From: Dialister histaminiformans | Lineage (GTDB): Bacteria; Bacillota; Negativicutes; Veillonellales; Dialisteraceae | NCBI RefSeq assembly: GCF_900103425.1 | Contig: NZ_FMXA01000007.1 | Location: 36,087-100,086, forward strand | Length of the DNA stretch: 64,000 nucleotides | Direction of reading: 5' to 3' | In this document: positions 30,993 through 40,566 of the stretch, piece by piece | How the letters are laid out: every line of letters begins with the position of its first letter | Position numbering within the stretch: position 1 is the stretch's first letter | Notes under the pieces: generated by a model | Database searches by the model: none | Told to the model about the DNA's origin: nothing | The model's input: the letters and a program-made list of their open reading frames with translations, nothing else | Program-made: the position numbers and the translations under genes

Positions 30993-31862
30993 ATGCATCT
31001 ATTACCCATGTATTATTTCAAAGTGGTCGTCAAAAACAGAAGTATCAATAAGGCGGCCCAGGAACTTCATATTACCCAGCAGACGCTGAGCGCGCACATG
31101 AATTCAGTGGAAAAAGAACTGGGATGTGTCCTTTTTACACGGAGTCCACATTTTCAGCTGACTTATGAAGGGGAGAAATTTTATCAGTATGTTAAGGCCA
31201 TTACCGGAACCTATGAATCCATGCAGAAGGAATTTCAGCTGCTGGCCAGAAACGAAAGCGGAGTCCTTCGCATAGGAATCGCCCATACGCGCAGTCACGC
31301 GCTGATACCGAGAGCAGCCAGGAAATTTATACCGGAGCATCCGTATATACGCCTGGATTTGCAGGAACTGTCCAATGACGGTCTTATCAGCGGGCTGCAG
31401 GAAGGGGAACTGGATCTGGCCATTGGGGATATTCCGCTGGATAGTCCGGACTATGCGGCGCAGGAACTGTTTAAGGATGAGATACTGCTGGTTGTTTCGG
31501 GAAACTATGTGGATGAGTCTTCCACCTATACGCAAGTCCTGAGCCGGGTGCCGTTGCTGGTTAACCACAGAGAGGACGTGCCTGGTCGTATTGCCAGCAT
31601 GATTCTAAAGGAAAATGGAATTGTTCCTAAGATTGCGGCTTCTTCTGATAATACGGAAACGCTTCTGGATATGTGTGATATGGGGCTGGGAGCCTGTTTC
31701 TGTTCCGAGATGCTGTTCCGCTTCCACAAAGATACCAATCAGGAAGATAATGGGAAGGTCAGGATATTTCATACCGGAGTGACTTATTCCATTGTGGCGG
31801 CGTATCAGAAAACGGATGTCATGTCACATCTGATTAATTCATTTATTAAGGATTTAAAATAA
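30993..31862 (+). CDS. LysR-type transcriptional regulator
   Basis: 289 residues, RBS GTAGGAGGAATT. N-terminal winged helix: YYFKVVVKNRSINKAAQELHITQQTLSAHMNSVEKELGCVLFTRSP, the LysR pattern; effector domain from about residue 90 (GVLRIGIAHTRSHALIPRAARKFIPEHPYI). A TATAAT at 30958 precedes it. Divergent from the antiporter gene with a 122-base shared regulatory region, the classical LysR arrangement. Effector unknown. Confidence 0.9.
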   Translation: MHLLPMYYFKVVVKNRSINKAAQELHITQQTLSAHMNSVEKELGCVLFTRSPHFQLTYEGEKFYQYVKAITGTYESMQKEFQLLARNESGVLRIGIAHTRSHALIPRAARKFIPEHPYIRLDLQELSNDGLISGLQEGELDLAIGDIPLDSPDYAAQELFKDEILLVVSGNYVDESSTYTQVLSRVPLLVNHREDVPGRIASMILKENGIVPKIAASSDNTETLLDMCDMGLGACFCSEMLFRFHKDTNQEDNGKVRIFHTGVTYSIVAAYQKTDVMSHLINSFIKDLK

Positions 31863-31867
31863 ATAAG

Positions 31868-31889
31868 GCCGGCTGTGGGGACAGCCGGC
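31868..31889 (+). other. GC-rich hairpin between LysR gene and comEC
   Basis: Perfect 9-bp stem GCCGGCTGT/ACAGCCGGC with loop GGGG just after the LysR stop. No T run, so a terminator role is uncertain. Confidence 0.45.
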
Positions 31890-31902
31890 AGGGGTGGGGA
31901 TT

Positions 31903-34152
31903 ATGGGGAACATTATGCGCTACGGGCTGCTGTGGGCAGCGACCGGCATGGCAGCTGGAATTCTTGCTTTTTCAGAATTTTCGCTGTCCTGGGGAATACT
32001 GGTGGTTTTGTATGGATTATGCTGGGGGATATTGCTGGCGGCCTGGCGTCTTAAACAGGTCACAGCGGTGGTTTGTATCTGTGCCGTGCTGACGCTCCTG
32101 ACCGGATATGCCCGCATGGGACTGGAACAGAGAGTATGGGAAAAGCAGGCCCATTGCCTTTCCGGGAGTGAAGGTACATACCAGGTGGTTCTGAAAGAAA
32201 AGCCTTCTCGCAGTGTATACAAATCCGGAGATATGCGGGGGCTGGCTGAACTGGAAAAAATTGCCTATCCGGATGGAGAGTCCAGGGATATCCATGGCAG
32301 TGTGTATATCTATTTTCCGGAAACACAGGGACCTGTTTTACTGCCTGGGGACAGATGGTATGTAAAGGGAGCGCTCAAACCGGTAAGGCTGTACAGAAAT
32401 CCGGGAAAGATTAATCTGGCCGGCAGGTATCAGAGTAAGCGGCTTCTGGGAAAAATATATGTGGAAAATCCGGAGGAGATGAAGGCCGGCGGCGTATCCG
32501 GTAAATATGGCATGCTCCGTCAGGCGGAAATATGGAAAGGAAGGCTGAGAGCGTGCTTTTACCGCGCCATGGATAAGGACCATGGTCCGATCATGATGAC
32601 GTTGCTGTTTGGCGGAAGTTACGATGAGCTGCCGGAAGGGGTGATCCAGTCTTTTTCGGATACAGGTATCGTACATATCCTGTCAGTTTCCGGGTCTCAT
32701 ATCTCGCTGGTCCTGTCGTTCCTTACTCTGGCCGGACGATGGGTGAGGCTTCCGGAAAAAATCATCATCCTTCTGTCCATTACCGGTGTGCTGGGGTATT
32801 CGGTTATGGCCGGATGGGTACCTCCGGTAATCCGGGCAGTTATCATGGGGATACTGTCTGCCGGTGGACTGCTCTTTAACCGGGATAAGGACGCGTTAAA
32901 CCTCCTCGGCGCGGCGGTGCTGTGCATGCTGCTCTGGAACCCGCTTCTTCTTTATGATGTGAGCTTTCAGCTTTCGGCCGGCGCTTCTCTGGGCATACTC
33001 CTGTTTTACCGGCCCGCAGCAGGACAGCTTAAACAGATTTCCTGGATTCCCCGGTTCATCGCAGAAGGCATCGCCCTGTCCGTTTCGGCGCAACTGATTA
33101 CGATTCCGCTGGTCTTATATAATTTTCACCGGCTTCCATCGTATTTCATCCTGTCCAATCTCTGGGTGACCCCGTTTCTGGAATGGGCTATGCTTCTTGG
33201 GCTGGGAGCTTCCTTCAGCCTGTTTACCTGTCTTCCTCTGACCGGGATATGTCTGCAGGCGGCGGATTTCTTTGTGGGACTGGCGGTAAAAAGTAATTAT
33301 ATTATCGCCGGTCTGCCGGGAGCCTCATTCCCCGTAAGGGCCATGACCTGGATGGAAATCGGATTATATTACTGGGTACTGCTTCTTCTGTTTTTTCATG
33401 ATTACTGGAAAGTTCGCAGGAGAGCGGCCTATGGAGCCCTGGGGGTCAGTCTGTTCCTGCTGCTTGGAATTCTGGCAGAGACCTGGTACAGACCCTCTAT
33501 GGTAGCCTATGTGCTGGATGTATCACCGGCCCGCGCTGCCGTTATCAGGGATGGGGAATCGACCGTTGTTTATGTAAAAAACGCGTCCATCGCCTTGCCT
33601 CTGGTAAGCCGAGAAACGGACTCCTTTCTGCAGTATCTGGGTGCGAAAAAGATAGATCTGCTGCTATGGGATGATACCGAAAGCAGGGAATGGTCTCCGG
33701 TGCAGCTGTCGGTGCCGATTATGAACGTATCGGCTGCCAGCGGAGAAAAACGTCAGATTACGGACCCGGTATTGCGGAGGATTTATGGGGTAAATAAAAA
33801 CCGTTCCCGGTGGAGAAACGATGAAGGGCTATATGTTATGGGAACGGGTCCTTCGTGGATAGTAAGTCATGGGAAAGGCTGTCTTTTCATTGATGGCGGA
33901 AAGCTGCCTGGAGGGCGCAGGGGCGAACATCCGGTGCACTGCGCATGGATTGGCGGAGCCGGACGGTTTAAAGGGACGGTCACACATGGTAAAATAAAGA
34001 GACTGCAGCCGGAAGCGGCTGTGTATACAGGAAATAAGGGACAGCAGGCAGGAGAAGAGATGGCTTTGTTTCATCATCTGGACTGTCCTGTAAAAGATAC
34101 ACGGGATGGCATGGCCGTATTGAGCTATAGGAAACATTGGGAACTGGAGTAA
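31903..34152 (+). CDS. comEC: ComEC/Rec2 competence membrane protein with degenerate C-terminal domain
   Basis: 749 residues from ATG 31903. N-terminal DUF4131-like part, then the Competence domain with multiple membrane helices and the conserved SVSGSHISLVLSFL and LLLYDVSFQLSAGASLGILLF. It forms the DNA uptake channel. The C-terminal 200 residues sit where ComEC normally has a metallo-beta-lactamase-like nuclease domain, yet I find no HxHxDH or similar metal motif; the start of the domain (VAYVLDVSPARAAVIRDGES) keeps the fold pattern, the DxGxGD signature is lost, and LLLWDDTESREWS replaces the His motif. DNA degradation would then need another enzyme. Confidence 0.88.
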   Translation: MGNIMRYGLLWAATGMAAGILAFSEFSLSWGILVVLYGLCWGILLAAWRLKQVTAVVCICAVLTLLTGYARMGLEQRVWEKQAHCLSGSEGTYQVVLKEKPSRSVYKSGDMRGLAELEKIAYPDGESRDIHGSVYIYFPETQGPVLLPGDRWYVKGALKPVRLYRNPGKINLAGRYQSKRLLGKIYVENPEEMKAGGVSGKYGMLRQAEIWKGRLRACFYRAMDKDHGPIMMTLLFGGSYDELPEGVIQSFSDTGIVHILSVSGSHISLVLSFLTLAGRWVRLPEKIIILLSITGVLGYSVMAGWVPPVIRAVIMGILSAGGLLFNRDKDALNLLGAAVLCMLLWNPLLLYDVSFQLSAGASLGILLFYRPAAGQLKQISWIPRFIAEGIALSVSAQLITIPLVLYNFHRLPSYFILSNLWVTPFLEWAMLLGLGASFSLFTCLPLTGICLQAADFFVGLAVKSNYIIAGLPGASFPVRAMTWMEIGLYYWVLLLLFFHDYWKVRRRAAYGALGVSLFLLLGILAETWYRPSMVAYVLDVSPARAAVIRDGESTVVYVKNASIALPLVSRETDSFLQYLGAKKIDLLLWDDTESREWSPVQLSVPIMNVSAASGEKRQITDPVLRRIYGVNKNRSRWRNDEGLYVMGTGPSWIVSHGKGCLFIDGGKLPGGRRGEHPVHCAWIGGAGRFKGTVTHGKIKRLQPEAAVYTGNKGQQAGEEMALFHHLDCPVKDTRDGMAVLSYRKHWELE

Positions 34153-34158
34153 TAAATC

Positions 34159-35229
34159 TTGGTGAAAGAAACGAATTCAGAAATAACGGGAAGACTGAAA
34201 AACTGCTTTCTCTTTTATGGAAATGACAGCGTGTTGATTCAGTCGGAATGCAGAAAAAAAATACACAGCTATTTTAGCGGACAGGAACCACAGCCGGTTG
34301 TGTTTAATGGCACAGAAGACTATGGGGAATATATACAGGCCATTCGAGGGCAGTCCCTGTTTACATCGGATACCGCCATCATAATCAATAATCCATCATT
34401 TCTTATAAAAGCGGTTAAAGATGAGAAATCCTTTGATGGACTGCTGGAAGCCATGCGTAATATGCCTGACAGTACGCTAGTCCTGATGACACTGTCCGGA
34501 AAACCGGACAGACGATTAAAGGCGGCTAAACAGATATCCGCTCTCCTGGCGGATGGAAAGGGACAGGAATGTAATTTGCTCAGGCCGCAGAAGGCACCGG
34601 AAGAACTGATTTCCATGTTCACCATGCGTCATAAGCGGGTACCTTTTGATGTACGCCGCCTGATTACGGATACGGTCAGTGCCTGGTCGGAAGTGTCTCT
34701 GCCTATGCTGCAATCCATTGTGGACAAGGCGTGCCTCCTGGCAGGCGATAAACAGGAAATCACCATGGAAGTGATGCAGGATGCCCTGCCCGGATATATG
34801 GGCCAGCAGATTTTCCGTTTCTGCGATGAACTGATTGCAGGAAACGCGGAGTATATACTGGAAAATACCCGGCATATTTTTACCGATGTTTCCAGAGAAG
34901 TGATGAGTCTTGGCTTTTTATCCTCACGGTTTCGGCAGATAAAGATGTTTAAAGAACTGAAGAAAAACCGGATAACGGGGAAAGAACGACTGTCACTCAT
35001 GGGACTTCATTCTCCCTGGCAGCTTAATCAGATTGAAAAAGAAGCAGACCGGATCAGTGAAGGAGCGGTAGACTGGTTTCTGAATGAACTGTTTGTCTTT
35101 CAGTATAGAAATCGTGTAGAAAGCGAATCGCTGAATGTGCTGGATCTGTTTCTCCGTTTCTGCGCAAGGCAGAAACGATATAAGGAACGCGTGGCGCTGT
35201 CCCGCCACAGATTTCATGGAATCAGATGA
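34159..35229 (+). CDS. holA: DNA polymerase III subunit delta
   Basis: 356 residues, TTG start at 34159 (GTG at 34162 is an alternative). N-terminal CFLFYGNDSVLIQSECRKKI, then PDSTLVLMTLSGKPDRRLKAAKQI and the C-terminal helical collar domain (LGFLSSRFRQIKMFKELKKNRITG). Delta opens the beta clamp within the clamp loader. Its place after comEC is conserved in Firmicutes. The stop overlaps the next start (ATGA). Confidence 0.88.
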   Translation: MVKETNSEITGRLKNCFLFYGNDSVLIQSECRKKIHSYFSGQEPQPVVFNGTEDYGEYIQAIRGQSLFTSDTAIIINNPSFLIKAVKDEKSFDGLLEAMRNMPDSTLVLMTLSGKPDRRLKAAKQISALLADGKGQECNLLRPQKAPEELISMFTMRHKRVPFDVRRLITDTVSAWSEVSLPMLQSIVDKACLLAGDKQEITMEVMQDALPGYMGQQIFRFCDELIAGNAEYILENTRHIFTDVSREVMSLGFLSSRFRQIKMFKELKKNRITGKERLSLMGLHSPWQLNQIEKEADRISEGAVDWFLNELFVFQYRNRVESESLNVLDLFLRFCARQKRYKERVALSRHRFHGIR

Positions 35230-36743
35230 AAAGGTCCCGGAAATCATCCGGGGCAGTATCTCCATGGCAGATAATGGATGGAAGGGAAGGATTGTCTATT
35301 ACAACCATGCAAAGCAGAAAGAAAAAACGAGGAGCAGGAAAGGTGTTAGCAGCACTGGCAGCGGCCATTGTCCTTACCGGACTCTGTCTGCCAGCTGCGT
35401 ATTCCCTAACGGACCGGGCAATTCCGGGAGTAAGTTATAATGGCGTCCGTGTTTCCGGCATGACCAGGGAAGAGCTGGGGCAGGTGATAGAACGTCAGGC
35501 GCAGTCTGTGCCTCAGGGAAGGATTCAGCTCCATTATAAGGAAGTAAAAGAAAATATAGATTTACGGCCTCTGTCGGTACACTTGAACAAAACCGGGGAA
35601 GAAGACCGGATTCTTGGGAAAGGCAGAGAAGCCGGACTGGTGGACAACTGGAAAATATTCTGGAAATCGTTTATTAACGGCCTCATGGTTCCGGCCAGGT
35701 ACAGCTTTAATGAACAATTTCTGGAACAACAGATTGCTGGGATTGTAAAAAAATATGGCGAACCTACGGAAGAAGCGAAACCGCACATTTCAGCAAATGG
35801 AACGGTGACCTTTGGCCAGGGACGTCCTTATCTGCAGATTGACCGGGAAAAGCTTTCCGGTATGCTGGTCGGGGAAATTTCCTCGGGAAGTCATAAGGAT
35901 ATGGAATTGCCTGTACTGGATGAAGATGGGGCTTTCCTTGATACGGAAAAGGCCGCCAGGATAAATCACGTACTGGCCAGCTATACCACTACGTTTGCCC
36001 TGAATCCGAATCGAAGCAATAACATCCGTCTGGCAGCGGAAAGTATAAACGGAGAATATATCCCACCCGGTCAGACATTCTCGTTTAACCGGGCCACAGG
36101 AAAACGTATCGCGGAAAGAGGATATAAGGAAGCTCCGGTCCTGATAGCGGGAAAACTGGTACCAGGAGCCGGCGGTGGAGTATGTCAGGTCAGCACTACA
36201 CTTTTTAATGCCGTACTCCTTTCCGGACTAAAGGTCCGTTCCAGAAGCAATCATTTCAGCCCGGTGCATTATGTACCACTGGGAAGGGATGCTACAGTAG
36301 CTGATGGAATCATTGATTTCCGGTTTATTAACAGTCTGCCGCATCCGGTATATATCTACGCGAAATATGAACCTGGACGCCTTACGGTATATCTGCTGGG
36401 CAATGAACTGGATACTCCTTCCGCGGCAAGTGTTGCGGAAACACAGAAAGAGACGATACCGCATGGTACCGTGGAAAAATCTGATTCGCAGCAACAGGCA
36501 GCCCGCACTGTGGAAAAAGGACATGATGGATATCGCGTTACGGTGAGCCGTAAGGTGGAGTGGCCGGATGGGCGGACGTTGACAGATTCATTCCGCTCTG
36601 AATATAAGGCGGTCCCGGATGTAATCATCCATGGAAATCCATCGGTACAGCCGGATAAGACGGCACGGAAACAGATGACAGGGACTAATGTGAAGCAGGA
36701 AACGGAAGGTACACAGAAAGAAAAACAGAAAACCGTTTCTTAA
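35226..36743 (+). CDS. VanW-family protein with N-terminal membrane anchor
   Basis: 505 residues from the ATG overlapping the holA stop; ATG 35307 would give a shorter cytoplasmic tail. A transmembrane segment lies near residues 40-60 (VLAALAAAIVLTGLCLPAAY). Next is a YoaR-like putative peptidoglycan-binding region, then the VanW domain: NRSNNIRLAAESINGEYIPPGQTFSFN and GAGGGVCQVSTTLFNAVLLSGL. The C terminus is low-complexity, Gln/Lys/Thr-rich. The biochemical role of VanW proteins is unknown; cell-envelope location is inferred. Confidence 0.85.
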   Translation: MKRSRKSSGAVSPWQIMDGREGLSITTMQSRKKKRGAGKVLAALAAAIVLTGLCLPAAYSLTDRAIPGVSYNGVRVSGMTREELGQVIERQAQSVPQGRIQLHYKEVKENIDLRPLSVHLNKTGEEDRILGKGREAGLVDNWKIFWKSFINGLMVPARYSFNEQFLEQQIAGIVKKYGEPTEEAKPHISANGTVTFGQGRPYLQIDREKLSGMLVGEISSGSHKDMELPVLDEDGAFLDTEKAARINHVLASYTTTFALNPNRSNNIRLAAESINGEYIPPGQTFSFNRATGKRIAERGYKEAPVLIAGKLVPGAGGGVCQVSTTLFNAVLLSGLKVRSRSNHFSPVHYVPLGRDATVADGIIDFRFINSLPHPVYIYAKYEPGRLTVYLLGNELDTPSAASVAETQKETIPHGTVEKSDSQQQAARTVEKGHDGYRVTVSRKVEWPDGRTLTDSFRSEYKAVPDVIIHGNPSVQPDKTARKQMTGTNVKQETEGTQKEKQKTVS

Positions 36744-36757
36744 AAAGGAGAAAGTAA

Positions 36758-39700
36758 ATGGGGAAATATCGCCTTAAGGTAAAAGGCGGAAAAATGCCTT
36801 TTACCTTTATGGAAATTGATACTGACTGCCACGCGTGGTATATCCATGCGGATAGTACCGAAGCGGCAGTCCGTTGTTTATGTGATATGGCCGGGGAACT
36901 GCAGGGAATAGATTCCTTTTATGTCAATGGGGATGACGTTACAGAAAAAGTAGCGGACGCCTGCCTCCGGATTATGCATCAGAGACAGCAGGAAGCCAGT
37001 GATATACCGCTGCCGGAAGACGAAGATTATCTGGGAGGAGGTATGGACCTGTCCATGCCTCCTCTGGGGGAACCAGCTGACATTCCGGTGGTACCTACGC
37101 TGGATGATATCCGAAAGGCGGAATCAGCAGCTGGCCCGGCGCCGGAAAAACAGGAGAATTCCATGCCTTCTGTGTCAGCTCTGCCTTCTGATCTGCCTAA
37201 ACTGTCTAATGTTATGCCAGAAGCCATGGTGGTGAGACACAGTGCTCCGGCAAAGGGCAAAACGGAAAATTCCGGTGACATGCTCATCGGAAAGAAGGCT
37301 ATAAAAGGGAAGATTACCAAGGTCAGAGATCTGCATGGGGAAATGGATAATGTGGTACTAAACGGTACGGTGGTATCTTCAGAATTCAGAGAACTTCGTG
37401 ACAACCGCCTGATTTTCACCATGAAATTTGCCGATGATACCAACGGAATCAACTGCAAAAAATTCTATGATAGTGCCGATGACGCAGCAGGCCTGGTAAA
37501 GGCTATGGAAAAGGCGAACGGCATGCCGGTTAGGGTCAGCGGCAATGTGCGCCTTGATAAATATACCGGAGGTTATGTTCTGAACATCCGGCAGATGGAA
37601 AAGAGTTCTCTGGAAAAAATCAGTCATGAGGATAATTATCCGGAGCCCAGAGTGGAACTGCATCTGCACACTAAGATGAGCCTGGATGGTCTTATCGACC
37701 TGAAGCAGGTGATTAAGACCGCGGCGGCATGGCATCATCCGGCTATCGCCATTACCGATCATGGGGTTATTCAGGCATTCCCGAAGATTCAGGATCTGGC
37801 CCGCCAGTTTGATCAGAAGGTCATTTATGGCATGGAAGGCTATCTGATTCAGGATATTCCGGAGAATATTGATACAGACCGCCAGAAGTATCACCATATT
37901 ATTATTCTGGCTAAGAATATGACCGGGCTTCGCAATCTGTACCGGCTGGTTACCCTTTCACACCTCAAGTTTTACCGTAAACGCCCGCTTCTGCCCAAAC
38001 CTCTGCTGGAGGAACTGCATGAAGGCTTAATCTATGGCTCCGCCTGCGTAGTAGGAGAATTTTTTGAAGCGGTTCTGGAAGGCAAGTCAGATGAAGAACT
38101 CATGAAGATTGCTCGATTCTACGACTATCTGGAAGTACAGCCTGTGGGAAATAATTCGTTCTTGATTAATGACGATAAACATCCGGATATAACCAGCATT
38201 GAAGATTTACAGAATCTGAACAGGAAGGTTGTGGAAATCGGAGAAAAGACGGGGATACCGGTATGTGCTACATCGGATGCGCATTACATGTTCGCTGAAG
38301 ATCAGACAAACCGGGATATCCTTCTCTCTACCTGGGAAAAGCCAGGTAAGCTGGATTCCCATCCGCCGGTATACCTGCGGACCACACAGGAAATGCTGGA
38401 TGAATTTGCCTACCTTCCACCGGAAAAGGCAAAGGAAATAGTAGTGGACAACACACGGAAAATTGGGGAGATGTGTGAACGACTGGAACCTCTGGCAGAA
38501 GAATGGAAATCGTACAACCCGAAGATTTCCGGGGCCGACGAAGAACTGCTGAAAATGTGTTACGACAATGCCAAAGCCATTTATGGGGATCCGCTCCCGG
38601 ATATCGTAAAGGACCGGCTGGAATCAGAACTGAAACCGATTGTCAAGCACGGGTTCGGCGTATTGTACTTCATTGCTCATAAGCTGGTTAAACATTCGAA
38701 TGACCGCGGATACCTCGTAGGTTCACGAGGATCGGTAGGTTCTTCCTTTGTCGCGACCATGTCGGGCATTACGGAAGTAAATCCGCTGCCACCGCATTAT
38801 GTATGCCCGAAATGCCACTGGACCAAATTCTTTACGGATGGTTCCGTAGGCGGCGGGTTTGACCTTCCGGATAAGCCATGCCCTGAATGCGGCACCAGCC
38901 TGAATAAGAATGGACACAACATTCCATTCGCCGTATTCCTTGGATTTGATGGAGATAAGGTTCCTGATATTGATCTGAATTTCTCGTCAGGCGATGATCA
39001 GGCCAATGCCCATAAATATACAGAAGAATTGTTCGGAAGAGATAATGTATTCCGCGCAGGAACTATCGCAGGTATTCAGGACAGGACGGCCTTTGGTCTG
39101 GTTAAACGTTATGCGGAAAACAGGGGACTTACCTATAATGATATCTTTATTGAAAAACTGGCTTCCGGTGTACTGGGGGTAAAACGTACGACTGGACAGC
39201 ATCCGGCAGGCATCATGGTTTGCCCGAGAGATATGGATATTCATAATTTTACTCCTTTGCAGTATGCAGCTAATAAGAAGTATCTGAAGGGAGAAAACGG
39301 GGAAAAGATTCCCGGAACGATAACGACACATTTCGACTATCATTCTATTTCAGGACGTATGCTTAAGCTGGATATTCTCGGGCACGATGATCCGAAGATT
39401 ATTCATATGCTTCAGCACATTACCGGAGTGGATCCGATGAAGATTCCATTCAATGATCCGGATACTATTTCCCTGTTCAGCTCTACAGAAGCTCTGGGAT
39501 ATACTCCGGAACAGCTTCGGGACACCATTGGGGACAAAGGTTATACTGTTGGTGCGCTGGGGCTCCCGGAATACGGGACGCCTTTCGTACGTCAGATGCT
39601 GGAAGATACAAAACCTCAGAATTTTTCACAGCTGGTACGAATTTCCGGATTTTCCCACGGGACTAATGTATGGCTGGGAAATGCACAGGACCTGATTAAG

Positions 39701-40465
39701 TCAAAAACTGTTAAACTGGAAGAGGCTATTTCTACTCGTGACGACGTCATGAACTATCTGATTGAACATGGGGTTAAACCTCTTACAGCGTTTAAGGTTA
39801 TGGAAAATGTCCGTAAAGGGAAGGGCCTTGAAAAGGCAGATAAGACAGGTAAGATGTCGAATAACAGGGCGGAAATAGAGGCGGCCCATGTACCTAAATG
39901 GTTTATCGATTCCTGTCTTAAGATTTCGTATCTGTTTCCAAGGGCTCATGCCGTGGCCTATGTTATGATGGCGTTCCGTATTGCCTGGTTTAAGATTAAT
40001 TATCCTCTGGCATTCTATGCGTCTTACTTTACCATTCGTGCTGAAGGGTCTTTCGACGCGCTTACCATATTGAAAGGATTTGAAGCACAGAAGGCAGAAC
40101 TTCGCCGTATAGCAGCTCTCGACCATCCTTCCAACGTAGAAAAAGACTGTGCTACGGTCATTGAAGTGGCAGCGGAAATGTATCTGCGTGGGTATGAATT
40201 TATGCCTATCAGTCTGGAAAAATCGAGTGCTACTGAATTCCTGATTTTGGATAATAAGATTTTGCCGCCATTTAACTGTATCCCCGCTCTGGGAGAACAG
40301 GTGGCCAAAGAAATTGTGGAAGCCAGAAATGAAGCGCCTTTCTCGTCTAAAGAAGATTTACGTAAGCGGGGAAAGGTAAGTCAGAGTATTATTGATACCA
40401 TGGATGAAATGGGAATATTGAAAGGACTTCCGGAAGAAGAACAGCTGAACCTGTTTGCTTTCTGA
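36758..40465 (+). CDS. polC: PolC-type DNA polymerase III alpha subunit without inserted exonuclease
   Basis: 1235 residues, RBS AAAAGGAGAAAG. Order: N-terminal domain, OB fold (IKGKITKVRDLHGEMDNVVLNG, about 180-285), PHP domain starting EPRVELHLHTKMSLDGL (about 300) and running uninterrupted through AIAITDHGVIQAFP and VIYGMEGYL, then CPKCHW...CPEC zinc-binding module (about 682-712), catalytic PDIDLNF (about 738) and KLDILGHDDP, and C-terminal HhH. Typical PolC has a DEDD 3'-5' exonuclease (FDVETTGL) inserted in PHP; here it is absent and the protein is about 200 residues shorter. Proofreading would have to come from PHP or a separate DnaQ. Confidence 0.93.
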   Translation: MGKYRLKVKGGKMPFTFMEIDTDCHAWYIHADSTEAAVRCLCDMAGELQGIDSFYVNGDDVTEKVADACLRIMHQRQQEASDIPLPEDEDYLGGGMDLSMPPLGEPADIPVVPTLDDIRKAESAAGPAPEKQENSMPSVSALPSDLPKLSNVMPEAMVVRHSAPAKGKTENSGDMLIGKKAIKGKITKVRDLHGEMDNVVLNGTVVSSEFRELRDNRLIFTMKFADDTNGINCKKFYDSADDAAGLVKAMEKANGMPVRVSGNVRLDKYTGGYVLNIRQMEKSSLEKISHEDNYPEPRVELHLHTKMSLDGLIDLKQVIKTAAAWHHPAIAITDHGVIQAFPKIQDLARQFDQKVIYGMEGYLIQDIPENIDTDRQKYHHIIILAKNMTGLRNLYRLVTLSHLKFYRKRPLLPKPLLEELHEGLIYGSACVVGEFFEAVLEGKSDEELMKIARFYDYLEVQPVGNNSFLINDDKHPDITSIEDLQNLNRKVVEIGEKTGIPVCATSDAHYMFAEDQTNRDILLSTWEKPGKLDSHPPVYLRTTQEMLDEFAYLPPEKAKEIVVDNTRKIGEMCERLEPLAEEWKSYNPKISGADEELLKMCYDNAKAIYGDPLPDIVKDRLESELKPIVKHGFGVLYFIAHKLVKHSNDRGYLVGSRGSVGSSFVATMSGITEVNPLPPHYVCPKCHWTKFFTDGSVGGGFDLPDKPCPECGTSLNKNGHNIPFAVFLGFDGDKVPDIDLNFSSGDDQANAHKYTEELFGRDNVFRAGTIAGIQDRTAFGLVKRYAENRGLTYNDIFIEKLASGVLGVKRTTGQHPAGIMVCPRDMDIHNFTPLQYAANKKYLKGENGEKIPGTITTHFDYHSISGRMLKLDILGHDDPKIIHMLQHITGVDPMKIPFNDPDTISLFSSTEALGYTPEQLRDTIGDKGYTVGALGLPEYGTPFVRQMLEDTKPQNFSQLVRISGFSHGTNVWLGNAQDLIKSKTVKLEEAISTRDDVMNYLIEHGVKPLTAFKVMENVRKGKGLEKADKTGKMSNNRAEIEAAHVPKWFIDSCLKISYLFPRAHAVAYVMMAFRIAWFKINYPLAFYASYFTIRAEGSFDALTILKGFEAQKAELRRIAALDHPSNVEKDCATVIEVAAEMYLRGYEFMPISLEKSSATEFLILDNKILPPFNCIPALGEQVAKEIVEARNEAPFSSKEDLRKRGKVSQSIIDTMDEMGILKGLPEEEQLNLFAF

Positions 40466-40482
40466 TAAATGTCCGGATAATG

Positions 40483-40530
40483 AAAAAGCAGACATCTGTG
40501 AATTTGAAAATTCACAGATGTCTGCTTTTT
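40483..40530. terminator. Terminator between polC and the zeta-like gene
   Basis: Perfect 23-bp stem (AAAAAGCAGACATCTGTGAA and complement), 2-base loop, T run on both strands. Serves the convergent genes. Confidence 0.85.
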
Positions 40531-40566
40531 CAGATGCCTTTATAATGGATAGTTCCGAACGGAAGC

